A DNA stretch of 64,000 bases from Petaurus breviceps papuanus (lineage: Eukaryota > Chordata > Mammalia > Diprotodontia > Petauridae). This document shows positions 22,086 through 33,179 of this stretch, piece after piece; the stretch's first letter is position 1, and each line of letters opens with the position of its first letter. The notes beneath the pieces were generated by a model. The model ran no database searches. It saw only the letters and a list, made by a program, of their open reading frames with translations, and was not told the DNA's origin. The translations under genes and the position numbers were made by a program. Where the stretch lies: assembly GCA_028583685.1 (NCBI GenBank), contig JAMXIF010000086.1, positions 18,226,483 to 18,290,482 on the forward strand, in the 5' to 3' direction.

Positions 22086-22124
22086 GTGCTCCAGGTTACT
22101 AATATTAAGAAAAATTAAAATCAA

Positions 22125-23390
22125 AATTACTCTAATACCTCATACCCAGTAAATTGGCAAAGATGACAAAAGATTAGTGTTGTGGGCCAGGTGTTGGTGG
22201 TACTGAGTAAGCATAAATTAATTCCTAATCTCCACACCTCCTTAGGACTGTTGTAAGCAAGGAAGTTGTGATGTAAACCTGGGGAAGTTTGGGGTTAGAT
22301 CGATTGGGACCCAGTCGTGCATGTTTTTGTGGTAGATGAGTAAAAGAGCAATTTTTACGTTTTTGTCTGGCAGATCCTCATACCTGGAGGAACCTCCTTA
22401 TTGACAACTTTTGTTTTATTTGTTTTTATCTTCTTGAATTGCATTTATTGGTCTTGGGAGCTGCTTCTAAGTGTGGGTATTGGGGTATTTGAATATATTT
22501 TTAGTAAAATTACTTTCTGGTTAAACCCACCTCCTTTTTTTTGGGGGGGGGGGAGGCAAGGCAATTGGGATTAAGTGACTTGCCCAAGGTCATACAACTA
22601 GTAAATGTGTCAAGTGTCTGAGGCCAGATTTGAACTCATATCCTCCTGACTCCAGGGCCGGTGCTCTATTCACTGTGCCACCTAGCTGCCCCTACACTCA
22701 CTTCTCAGTGATCTTTTGCACCAGATGCAGAGTGGTGCCCTGGATCATGGAATAGTTGTTGCTGGAGGATTTGTGGAAAGACAGGTACGTGAATGCATTG
22801 TTCGTAGAATTGTGATTTGGCATAACCAGTCTGGAAAGTAATTTGGAAATATGTAAATAAAGTTAAGTACCCATGCCCACTGACCAAAAGATTCCATTCT
22901 TGGGCATATACCCCATGGAGGGCATAGACAAAAAAGCACCATGTCCACCAAAATCATTATAGCACCTTTTCTGGTAGCAAAAAAACCTGATAACAAAGCA
23001 TATATACATTTATTGGAGAATGGCTAAATGAAGGATGTTACATAAATGTAATGGAATATTACTGTGGTATGAGAAATGATGAAAAGTAAAAAATAATACA
23101 GAGAAGCATGGAAAGAGATATGAACTTATGCATGATGGAGTAAATAAAGCCAGGAAAACTATATACACAGAGACCACAATGACTATAATGATTATAGTAA
23201 TGTAAATGGAAAAGAACAACAACCATAAACCAATTTGTTTTGCAAGGGAACGGGGGTGGGAAGCCCATGAGTGTGGAACATTGTGTATAATGTCTTATTT
23301 TTTTCTATTTATTGATCAATTGTGCTGAATTTTTTTTCTCTTTTTCTTTTTAAATTCTGTGTTCTAAGGGATGATTCCTAAGAGGAAACA
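22125..23390 (+). mobile_element. L1 3' end with ORF2 C-terminus, interrupted
   Basis: A leading piece (22125-22175) and a main piece (about 22735-23390). The main piece has CATTCTTGGGCATATACCCC, TTATTGGAGAATGGCTAAATG and AATGGAATATTACTGTGG, which encode the L1 ORF2 tail (GEWLN..WY..MEYY-like), followed by the 3' UTR. About 560 bases of unidentified inserted sequence carrying a SINE lie between. Confidence 0.65.
22533..22695 (-). mobile_element. Mar1-like SINE
   Basis: G-rich start, then TTGGGATTAAGTGACTTGCC, CAAGGTCATACAACTAGTAA, CTCCAGGGCCGGTGCTCTAT, CCACCTAGCTGCCCC. Confidence 0.9.
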
Positions 23391-23444
23391 GAGAAAGGTA
23401 TTCCTTTCCCAAAAGCTGTCAAGAAAAATCTGTTTTTTTTAAGA

Positions 23445-24440
23445 AAGATCACTTAGTAACTTCAGGGAGAATAATTTCAGTAGAATGATGAATTCATATA
23501 CTAGAATTAGAAGAGATTGGGGGGTGTATTAGAGGAGAGCAGGTGGAGGCAAGTGAGTGTGTAGACAATTTTTTTCAGTTGAGTTTGAGAAAGGGAAAAG
23601 AGATCAGGAAGTATCTTGAAGGAGTGGTAGGATCTAGTGAAGGTTTTTTGAGGCTGAGGACACATGGGAATGTTTGAAGGCAATAGGTAATGAACTAGTT
23701 GATAGGGAGAGGTTGAAGATTCAAGAGAGAAAAGAGTGATGATTAATGGGGAAGATGATAATCTGCTGGAGAAAATGATAGGGATGTGATCAAATACACA
23801 AATAGAGGGGATGAGCCTTGATGAGAAGAAGAGCTATTTCTTTGTCAGAGTCTGGGGGAGAGGAAAGAGTGCATGATGATATTGGGGGGTTTTCAGATGA
23901 AGGAGAATGGGAGAAGATGGAACTCACTCACATTGAACAACCTTAGTTTTTCTCTCAAAGTAAGAGGGAATGTCCATAGCTGAGAGATTGAGGGTGGAGG
24001 GCTTGAGGGAAGAAGAGGGTGAGAAGAGGGAATCAAATATGGCAGCATTAGGCCAGAGCCCAGTTGATATTTAATAACAAGGATTTAGTATCATTCAGTA
24101 GCTCCTGAGCAGTGACAGAGCAGATGGATGGTGGGAGTAACCTAAGCCAAGGTTTGACATGAGAAGAATGGTGGTAGGACAGAGACGCACGAGGGATTCA
24201 GGAGGCCAGAGTAGAGCGAGCATGGCTAAGCCTTAGGGTGACTTTGGAGAGGGAGATCGGAGCACCTTGAAACTGAACTACTCACTTACCTCAGTGGGAG
24301 GCAGGCTGCCGATGCTGGAAGAAGGCTTCCCTTTCTGAATGAGTGTGAAAGGCTCTCTTTAGAATACAGCATATAATTAGAGGGAGGATTGAGCAGGAGT
24401 CAGGAGGAGGACACTACATAACTTTATAATTTGCAGGATC
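23445..24440 (-). mobile_element. L2 LINE ORF2, continuation of the 21065 copy
   Basis: Begins AGATCACTTAGTAACTTCAG, which follows on from the L2 point where the 21065-21910 piece stops, then AGTAGAATGATG, GTGTAGACAATTTTTTTCAG and CTAGTTGATAGGGAGAGG. Purine-rich because it is reverse L2. Confidence 0.6.
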
Positions 24441-24504
24441 AGATTTAGAGTAATCCTTCACTTATTAAAACTTAAATATATGCGGTCTACAGTAAAAAAA
24501 TTTT

Positions 24505-24663
24505 TTTTTAATTTTTGGAGGGGGGAGGGCAGGGCAATTGGGGTTAACTGACTTGCCCAAGGTCACTTGGCTAGTAAATATTAAGTGTCTGAGGGCAGAT
24601 TTGAACCCAGGTCCTCCTGACTTCAGGGCCAGTGCTCTATTCACTGTGCCACCTAGCTGCTCC
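24505..24663 (-). mobile_element. Mar1-like SINE
   Basis: TTGGGGTTAACTGACTTGCC, AAGGTCACTTGGCTAGTAAA, CACCTAGCTGCTCC. Confidence 0.9.
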
Positions 24664-24929
24664 AGTAAAATAATTAAAAAGAAATTATCAGTACCCCTTT
24701 ATTAATATGTTCGATGGAAAACTAACTACACCCATGCAAAGGTCAGTAATGTCATAATAAGAGAAATGCTTTTTATCAAATTGTCAAGTATGAAATTGCA
24801 GTATTACTAAAAATACAGAAATTCCCTTCTTAGCATTTGTCATGGATGTGAATTATTTTGCTTTCTAGGGGGCACCTAATAATAATAATAATGCTGCTGG
24901 TGTATCGTGTAATATGTTATGTCATTGAT

Positions 24930-25113
24930 TGTCTTTTTTTTTTGAGGGGGAAAGGCCAGGCAATTGGGGTTAAGTGATTTGTCCAAGGTCACACAGTTAG
25001 TAAATGTCAAACATCTGAGGCCATATTTGAACTCAGGTCCTCCTGATTCCAGGGTCAGTGCTCTATTCACTGTGCCACCCCGCTGCCCCCCCCCCCCCCT
25101 TTTTTTTTTTTTC
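24930..25113 (-). mobile_element. Mar1-like SINE inserted at an A-rich tract
   Basis: T run, TTGGGGTTAAGTGATTTGTC, AAGGTCACACAGTTAGTAAA, CCACCCCGCTGCCCC, then a C run leading straight into a T run (about 25084-25113). On the SINE strand an A tract directly precedes its G-rich head. Confidence 0.9.
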
Positions 25114-26251
25114 AAAAATAGCAACTGACTTTAGAGTACAGTTTTTAATCTCAATTGTTATATTTTGCATTAACATTTGTTAGAAAATCCTGTGCCTCTG
25201 GTTGTCAAAAATAGGAGTTTCTAGTACCAGGAAGTTTACATAATTAGGTATTCAATAAATGTTGGCTAAGTGAATGAAACCAACCTTGCATTTTGGCTTA
25301 TATAATTGTTCAGTAGCCCTTTCTGTGGCAAGACACTCTTAATGATGGTTTTTTTTCCTCATGGCAGCAAGTACTATTACCTTGAAAATATTTTCCTGTA
25401 TTTTCTAAAAGCATTTTCTTAAACATATATTTTCCTGTAACCATATTTTTGTACTTGAATTTGTGCTAGTTTATATGTGAGGTTATCATTTTTTTATTAA
25501 TTTATTTTAAATTTAAATACTAAAGCTTTGAATACACAATTAGAAAAGAAAAAGAAACGAACTTAAATACTAAAATATAAATAGGAAATAAGAAAAGGGG
25601 GAAAAAAAGCATCGCCATGTGCACACTAGAATGTAATAGAGGATTCAGATCATAGAACAGTAAATTTCCATTTCAAGGAAGCCTATATAATAGTGTTTTG
25701 TGTTCTGAGCTGCCCATCTTCCCTTTGCTTCCGTGTAAGTTTTCTTTTGTTCTCTGCTGTGTACATGAAGTTACCTTTTGTCAGCTGTTACAGAAACTCC
25801 TTAAATCTTTTAAAAAACTTCATTCTAAGTAGAACCTAGTTATTTGTTATCGAGGAAAGGAGATTTTAAATAAATTTAACCATAAAGTAATTCTTGGCTA
25901 AACGTACTATTAGGAAATCCTAAACAAGCCAGAGATTTCTCATTATTTTAGTGTAACAGTAGCACCTTCTCTCAATATTAAAACACTGTCTTGTTCCATT
26001 CAAGTCCTACTACAGTGCTTCATGTCATCTTGGAAGTGGCCCGGGTTTTCAAAGGCAGTGCCACTGGTGTGGCCTGTTCTGAAGAGTTTGACTTTTGGAG
26101 GCACTTTTTCTTATATTGCTTAAAAAGGTTTTGAGTTTAGGCTCAATGAGGAACTCTGTGTGTTTATCTACAGGGCTTATTATCAAAATATTGTCTACCA
26201 ATTGAGGAGTTTTTTGGCCATAACAATTCATGAAAAATATTTGACTAAGGT
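25114..26251. other. SCAMP1 intron, unassigned
   Basis: AT-rich sequence, possibly old LINE 3' UTR near 25490-25640. No family named. Confidence 0.35.
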
Positions 26252-26455
26252 AGAGGTGTCAGACACTCTGCCAGTGGGAATTGCAGTCTACAACATTCCT
26301 ATATGAAAATGTAATTGGGAAATATTTAACACAATAAATAAAAATGCAATAAAACATAGATAACATTACGTTTTAAAACTAAGTCAGTATGTGACCATCA
26401 GGGATCCTTTTGTATAGTTTAGTGGCCCCCATTCCTATTTGAGTTGGGCACAAAT
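26252..26455 (+). mobile_element. hAT-type MITE (family 1)
   Basis: Starts TAGAGGTGTCAGACAC, core TAATTGGGAAATATTTAACA and ACAATAAATAAAAATGCAAT, then AGGGATCCTTTTGTATAG and a decayed right end GAGTTGGGCACAAATAG. Confidence 0.7.
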
Positions 26456-26795
26456 AGGCGAAGGCATACAGACGTTGTGGTTTGTATCAATGGGAAAAAT
26501 TCTCACTTTAGTGAAATCTGTGTTGCCAAGTACATATCTTTTGAAGTATCTAGGCATAGAAGTATCTTAGAAAAAAAATTGTGAACATTTAAACATATTT
26601 GGTACAATTATTAACATTTAGATACAAGTCATACAGAGTATGTGTATAGGATGATCCATATTAAAGAGATTGGATGTATTTTAGAGACCTTAAATGACCC
26701 ATGGTATTTAAAAAGTGAGGCATTCACCTGTATTGAAGTATTCTCTTGTATTAACTTCAGTGTCTCTTTCCCTTGTCTTTTTTGGTACAACTCAG

Positions 26796-26913
26796 TGGTT
26801 GGATTTCATCCTTAACTGGCCTCAACAAAAGTATTCCTGTTGGAATCATGATGATGATCATAGCAGCACTTTTCACAGCATCTGCAGTCATCTCTTTAGT
26901 TATGTTTAAAAAG
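26796..26913 (+). CDS. SCAMP1: SCAMP1 internal coding exon (fourth transmembrane segment)
   Basis: The exon is 118 nt: the last base of the split Cys codon plus 39 codons from Gly-Trp-Ile-Ser-Ser to Val-Met-Phe-Lys-Lys. The acceptor reads ACTCAG and the donor GTAAGA, and the phase fits both neighbouring exons exactly. It holds the short loop [13 protein letters not shown] and the fourth membrane span ([21 protein letters not shown]). The frame is open with no break, and the changes from the recalled human protein are conservative (NQN to NKS, MII to MMI). That indicates a functional gene, not a retrocopy. An 8.0-kb intron follows. Confidence 0.97.
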
Positions 26914-27329
26914 GTAAGATGAGACGTATAACTTCAAATTTTTATATTGAACTATTTTTTCACTTATTGTACTTACCTTGGTTATAGACCTCAGCCTAGA
27001 TTGCTCCCACCCATCCACCTGCTCCATTACTACTCAGGAGCAACTGAATGACAGTACAGGAAGCACATTGGTCCGCGTCAGCCCCTCGTCCACATACCTC
27101 ATTAAACATCAAGTCTAACTTGCTGTGCTGGGCTGAGCTGTGTTTTCTAGGGGAGTACTAGAGCCCACAGAGCCATGTTTCATTACATCTTCCTTTCTGT
27201 TCAGGTGGGGGAAAGAGGGAGACTCTTGTTCTGCCCTGCCTCTGTCTCCCCTGTCCCCCTTAATGATGAGACAAGTGACATTCCCAAAGTATTTTAAAAG
27301 GCTGCTGTTGTACTGCAGATAGAAGCTGG

Positions 27330-27429
27330 TAGAGTAATACATGTGCACCTGGGAAGGACCTTAGAAGCCACCTCATTCAAGCCTTTTCATTTGTAGATAA
27401 GGAAAATGAGGCCAGAAAGGTTTAAGTGA
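27330..27429 (-). mobile_element. MIR3-like SINE, left part, cut by HAL1 copy B
   Basis: GGGAAGGACCTTAGAAGCCA, CCTTTTCATTTGTAGATAAGG, AGAAAGGTTTAAGTGA. The same SINE resumes at 30413. Confidence 0.65.
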
Positions 27430-28134
27430 GGGGGTGGAGTCAAGATGGCGGAATAGAAGCAGGACTTCCCCACTGCTCCGGCTTTCACCTTCCCCAATCC
27501 ATGTAAAAAGGGGACTCTAAATAAACTTTGGAGCTGCAGAACCCACAAAATGACAGAGAAGCTAACCTCCCGCTGAGGACAGCCCAGTAGGCTCTCAGGA
27601 ATTGGCCAGGGTAGTGCTCTGGGAGCCCAGCCCAGCTCCACTCCGAGGCTTTAGTGCCAGGGCGGGCCTGACCAGCCGCCAGCCAGAGGGACTCCAGATC
27701 AGCAGCAGCTGTTGGCTGTTTCCAGATTTATCAACACATAGATGTGAAGGACATAGTGAGAGGTCAGTGCAGTCTGGACTTTGGGACCCACTTTGGGAAT
27801 GCATGGCTTTTGCCCCTGGGGTGAGAAGCCACTGAGAGGCCGGCTCAGCCATCCAGTACTTCAGCTCCTGGCCTGCAGAGTATAGGGGGACCAAGCACCA
27901 GTCTAAGGGGTAATTGCTCTTGCTTTAACCTGCTTGGATCTGGATTGTAGTCTAGGGTGGAGGTCCTGGGGTGTGTGTTCAGCTTGCCAGAACGTGTGGA
28001 GGCCTCAGAGAGGGCACCCATCTAATACCTCCTGCAGCTGAGAAAACCCCAGCATTTGGGATGAAAGCTCCCCTGTCTGGTGGCAGAGTCCTGCTGTGGC
28101 AAAAAGCCCAGGGGTCAAGTGACTGAGGGGCAAC

Positions 28135-29172
28135 ATGACCAGGCAAAGGAAACAAAGCAGACAGAAGATTCAAACATTAGACTCCTATTTTGGGGACCAA
28201 AAGGAGCAAAGGAGGAAAACAGTGAAGGAGGAACAGGAGGAAAACAGTGAAGTTAGAACTCCTGCACCAAAAGCTTCAAAGGAAAATACGAGCTGGTTAC
28301 AGGCCATAGAGGATCTTAAGAAGCAGATAAGAGAAGGGGAGGAAAAATTGGGAAGAGAAATGAGAACAATGCAAGAATATTATGAAATGAGAGTCAACAG
28401 CCCGACTGAGGAAAATAGCACCTTAAAAAACAGACTAACTCAAATGGCAAAGGAGGCTCAAAAAGGCAATGAGGAGAAGAATGCCTTAAAAAGCCGAATT
28501 TGCCAGATGGAAAAAGAATCTCAAAAGCTCACTGAGGAGAATCATTCCTTCAGAATTAGATTGGAGCAAATGAAAGCTAGTGACTTTATGAGAAATCAAG
28601 ATTCTGTTAAATCCAAACAAATGAAAGAATAGAAGGCAATGTGAAATATCTCACTGGAAAATAGATCCAGGAGAGATAATTTAAAAATTATTGGACTACC
28701 TGAAAGCCATGGAATCATCCTCCAGGAAGTTCTCAAAGAAAACTGCCCTGATGTTTTAGAACCAGAGGGCAAAATAGAGGTTGAAAGAATCCACTGATCA
28801 CCTGCTGAAAAAGATCCCAAAAAGAAAACCCCTAGGAATATTATAGCCAGGTTCTGGAATTCCCAGATTAAGGAGAGAATATTACAAGCAGCCAGGAAGA
28901 AACAATTTGAGTATTGTGGAAACACAATCAGGATAACTCAGGATCTGGCAGCTTCTACACTGAGGGATCGAAGGGCTTGGAATATGATATTCCGGAGGTC
29001 AAAGGAGCTGGGATTAAAATCAAGAGTCACCTACCCAGCAAAACTGAGTATCATGTTTCAGGGGAAAATATGGTCATTCAGTAGAATAGAGGACTTTCTA
29101 GCATTCTTGTTGAAAAAACCAGAGTTGAATAGAAAATTTGACATTCAGATACAAGAAGCAAGAGAAGCATGA
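28135..29172 (+). pseudogene. L1-type ORF1 of HAL1 copy B, broken
   Basis: The start is the ATG of MTRQRKQSRQK. A 165-codon frame covers the basic N-terminus, an acidic stretch and a long coiled coil (EENSTLKNRLTQMAKEAQK and following heptads). A small deletion after QDSVK (28607-28611) shifts it to the stop at 28629. The RRM-like and C-terminal parts continue in other frames, the last open from 28984 (SKELGLKSRVTYPAKLSIM) to 29172. Product class: ORF1p RNA-binding chaperone. Confidence 0.88.
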
Positions 29173-30203
29173 GAAGCTAAACAGGGAAAAGAAATCATAA
29201 GGAACTAATCAAAGTTGAACTATTAACATTCCTATATGGAAAAATAATAATTGTAACTGATGAAACTTTTCTCAGTATGAAAACAGTTGAAGGGAATAGA
29301 AATATATATGTGTGTGTGTGTGTGTCTATATGTGTCTATATATGAGGGTTTATGGGCATATATTTACATATATACATAGATAGAGGGAACAGGACCAATT
29401 TAACAGGAAGGGATGATACTTAAAAGGTGAAATTAAGAGGTGAGAGAGGAATATAATGAGAGGAGATGGGGAGAGACAGAATGGGGTAAACTATCTCATA
29501 TAGAAGAGGCAAGGGAAAATGGTCACAATGGAGGGGAAGAAGAGGAAGGCAAAAGGGAATGGGTCAACCTTAATCCCCTTAAATTTGGCTCAGGGAGGGA
29601 ATGAAATACACACTAAATAGGGTATCTCACCCTACGGGAGAGTAGGGAGGAAGGGGATGAGAGGGGGCATGATAGAAGGGAGGGCAGGCTGGGGGGGAGG
29701 GAAGTTGGAAGCACCCACTCTTGAAAAGGTACAGGAAAAAAGTAGACAGTAGAACAAGTGGGAGGTAGGATAGGAGGGAGGGAAATATAGTCAGTCTTTT
29801 ACAATATATCTACTATGTTATTGTTTTGCATTAGCCACACACGTACAACCTATATTGAACTGCTTATCTTCCCAGTAAGGGTGGGTGACAAGAGAGGAAG
29901 GGAATGAATCTGAAATTCAAAGTTTTAAAATCAAATGTTTAAATATATATATACTATTACTAATACTATTTTACATGTAATTGGGAAATAAGATATACAG
30001 GCACTGGGGTATAGAGATCCACTGGAAAAGTTGAAAGGGGTATGGGAGAAAATATGGGAGAGAGCAGATTGGAGGAGGGGATATCCTGTGGGATTGCTAT
30101 TTTGGGGCGATGGGTAAGGGAAAAACGGGGAGAAAATTTGTAACTTAAAATCTGACGGAAATGAGTGATGTAAATCAGAAGTTAATAAAGCATTTGAAAA
30201 AAA

Positions 30204-30412
30204 AAAGAAAGTAGACAGAACCACTTTTGGATCCATAATTTTATATGCTATGTATAGCATGGGCAGGTTACTTAGGTGAATAAAACTTAAACTAAAGAGT
30301 GAAATGATAACATGTTAGTATAGATACTATTTTTAAAATTCCTATGGTCAAGAAGTTCATTTACTTAAACTAAAATTAACTCATTAAAATTGTTTTTGCT
30401 TTAAAAAAAAAA
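30204..30412 (+). other. Transduced 3' flank of HAL1 copy B
   Basis: Sequence unlike the other two HAL1 copies, between the element's own A tail and a second A run (30403-30412). ATTAAA (30383-30388) sits about 15 bases before that run, a normal spacing for a cleavage signal. Confidence 0.7.
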
Positions 30413-30955
30413 GGAAAGGTTAAGTGATAGGCCTGAGTATTCAGTATGATGGTGACATGGCATCATTGCTATATATTGTCTATCTCTAAAGTATTTAGGA
30501 GAAATTATTCTCCTTTGAATTATTTTGTATATTGAAAAGGTTATTTGTAAATAAATATACCATGGGAGAAACTTGTTATTTGTGGGAAATTTATTATGAA
30601 AAACAACCCAGCTGATTTTTTATTTTTACTTTGGCATTTTCTTAAATTGAGCCACATGTTAAGCTTTTGTATTTGAAACATATTGGGACAGTGAACAGAT
30701 ACTAGGCAAGACACTTAGGTATATGGCTGTTATTTCTGCTTTTAAAAAAGAAGTTAAAAATCAATTTTCTATCTCCATAAATTTGTTTTTGCCATGCCTT
30801 CCTGTAATTTAGCCTTTTCTCCTCCCATTCTCTTTTGTCCAATGACCCAATTCAAATTTTGTTTTCATGAAGCCTTCCTCTGTTTTTGGTGATTGCTGTT
30901 AGAAATGATCTCAAGTCAGTAAGGTTTATATCTTAGCATAGATAATCATCATAGG
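30413..30955. other. MIR3 remnant then unassigned intron
   Basis: 30413-30450 (GGAAAGGTTAAGTGATAGGCC) is the rest of the interrupted MIR3. The remainder is AT-rich without a recognised family. Confidence 0.45.
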
Positions 30956-31200
30956 ATTTCAGAGTGGGACTAGTAACTGACCATTTATATAACACTTCAA
31001 GTTTTGCCAAAGTACTTTCCTCACAAATGGCTTTATGAGGTGTGGTACCATTGTTATTCCCCCTTTTTCTATCAGGGAGCAAGGACTCGGAGAGGTTGTA
31101 ACTTACTCATAATCATATCATAGCTAGTAATTTTCTGAGGTGAGATTCAGAAGCAGGTCTCCTGACTGCTATGTTCTTCACTTTTATCTCCTGTGTCATA
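30956..31200 (-). mobile_element. MIR fragment
   Basis: TTATATAACACTTCAAGTTTTG, CTTTATGAGGTGTGGTACCAT, GGAGAGGTTGTAACTTACTC. Confidence 0.65.
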
Positions 31201-31610
31201 CTGCCTCCAGGGAGTATTGAAAGGGACTTTCAAGGTTGAATGAAATGACCTCTACCCGAAAGGAAATTCTGTCCATAACATCCATGACAAAGGGTTGTTG
31301 AGCTTTCAATTGAAGTCCCCTTAGCAAAGGGAAACTCATTCTTTCCCCAAGAAATGTATTAACCTTTTGGTTGGCTCTGGTTAGGAAGTTTTTCCCTTCA
31401 TTTATCTGAAATCTGCATCCCTTTAACTTTTACCTGTTGACCCTAGTTCTGCCTCTTGGGCCATTTAAAATAAGTCTGAAGTTTCCCTTCTCCATGACAG
31501 CCCTTCAAGTGCCTGAAAGCACTTGAAATCCTGCCCTCCACTCTGTCTTGTCTAGATACTATTTGAAAGCATTGGTCGGATATGTTGTCTACCTTTGAAG
31601 CATTTTTAGT
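31201..31610 (-). mobile_element. L3/CR1-type LINE fragment
   Basis: GGTTAGGAAGTTTTTCCCTTC, GACCCTAGTTCTGCCTCTTG, ATGACAGCCCTTCAAGTGCC match the reverse L3 order. Confidence 0.65.
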
Positions 31611-31644
31611 GCATTTTTCTGATAGACTAGTTTAGTAATCTGCA

Positions 31645-31880
31645 AAAGGCAGCATGGCCAAGTGGGAAAAAAATCAAAAACCAAAAAACAACATAACTCT
31701 GGACTGAGGGACTGGGGCTTGAATTCTGCCTTTTACCCTATTAACTGTGTGTGTGACTGTGGGCAAAACACCTAACCTTGCTGACCCCATTTCTTATCTA
31801 TAAAATAGACATAATAGCTTTATTTTACCCCACAGGGTTGTTTTGAGGATCAGATGAGGTATTTCTTCTGTGTGAAGTTC
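31645..31880 (+). mobile_element. MIR, nearly full length
   Basis: GGCAGCATGGCCAAGTGGGA, GTGACTGTGGGCAAAACACC, CCCACAGGGTTGTTTTGAGG. Confidence 0.75.
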
Positions 31881-32324
31881 TTTTCTTCTTGTATGTAAAG
31901 AGTCATACACCTGTCAGCTGTGTACTATTGTTATTCCTCTTATAATTAATTAGTAATTAAAGAAGAAATGAATTTAATGTGATATGGCATGGTTTTCAAT
32001 CCATGCTGGCTCAACTATAGTAATGATCAGTTTCTTTTCTAAAGTGTTCACACACCCATCCCCTCCATAACTTGTTCTAGAATTTTTGCTGAGGACTGAA
32101 GTTAAGTGTCTTAACCAGTAATTTGATGAGCCCCCCTTTTCTTTTTTAAAAATTAGACACTTGCCCATCTCCAGTCCTATGGCACCTTTCACATGCTACA
32201 TGATTTTTTCAGAAGTGGCCAGAGTGGCTTAGCATTTACATCTATATATTCTTACAGCACTCTGAGGTATCATTTGTCTGGTCCATTATCATTCTTATGC
32301 AGTAAAAGGATAAGTTTTGGAAGT

Positions 32325-32680
32325 TGCATCTGGGATGAGTTGAAGTGGAGAGAGACTGGAGGCAAGGTGGTTATTTCAAAGCTATTGTAACAGAGGCAAG
32401 AGGTAATGATGGTTTGAATCAAGGTGATGGAAATAAGACAGAAAGGAGGGGATAAATGTCAAAGATATTGCTGAGAGAGCATCAGCTGAATCTGATAATG
32501 AACTGATTATGGGAACCAAGGAAGAAGGCCTACTGCAGACTTAGAATGGAAGTGATATTGGCACACAGGTGGAGGAAATATGAATTCAGTTTTAGACTTG
32601 AGTTCTAGACACACTGAGTCAGTGATGGAATTGTGAGATTGTGAATAGCTCCTGTATGGTTATTAGTTTTCTTTCTTACC
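32325..32680 (-). mobile_element. L2-related LINE fragment
   Basis: AGACTGGAGGCAAGGTGGTTA, AGCTATTGTAACAGAGGCAAG and TTCAGTTTTAGACTTGAGTTC follow reverse L2. Confidence 0.55.
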
Positions 32681-33179
32681 TTTTTTTTCTTTTAACACTG
32701 CAGAACTGGCTGTTTTTCAGTCTCTTAAGATCTACATGTTGTTAGCCATTTGTTGTATCCACCAGGGGTCAGGCTCATCATTAAATTACTAGTCTGTCAA
32801 GTGTCCCTTTGGGAATTGCATTTTGTATATTACATCCTTTTCTGTCATAAGCTGAAAGTGCTATGTGAACAATATTTATTTTTTTAAACTAAAATGAGGT
32901 AAAATGGATAATGATTTAAAGATTGTGTGATAGCCTTACAGGAAGTTGGGAACACTTTGGAATATTAGAAAGCTGGGGATAGGCTCACTTTGAGTACTGC
33001 CTTAAAAAATTGACAGCCCAAAGAAATTTTTTCATCCTACTATGCCTTAAATTATTAACATTTTGTTTTAACACAGCAGATATTTTCTGTCAAATATCCA
33101 AAAGAACCTTTTAAAATACAGTCACAGATTGTTGATTATTAACTGAAGTTTGTTTTTTTTCCACCTTAGTTTGATATGG
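32681..33179. other. SCAMP1 intron, unassigned
   Basis: No family recognised. Confidence 0.4.

Larger units (their letters stand above)
27430..30412 (+). mobile_element. HAL1-type half-L1 LINE, copy B, with probable 3' transduction
   Basis: The 5' end GGGGTGGAGTCAAGATGGCG is followed by about 705 bases of 5' UTR, an ORF1 (28135-29172, broken) and about 1 kb of 3' UTR to AATAAAGCATTTG plus an A tail near 30203. No ORF2. The target duplication GAAAGGTTTAAGTGA (27415-27429) is matched not right after that tail but at 30414-30427 (GAAAGGTTAAGTGA). About 200 bases of extra sequence ending ATTAAA and a second A run therefore seem to have moved with the element. Confidence 0.88.
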
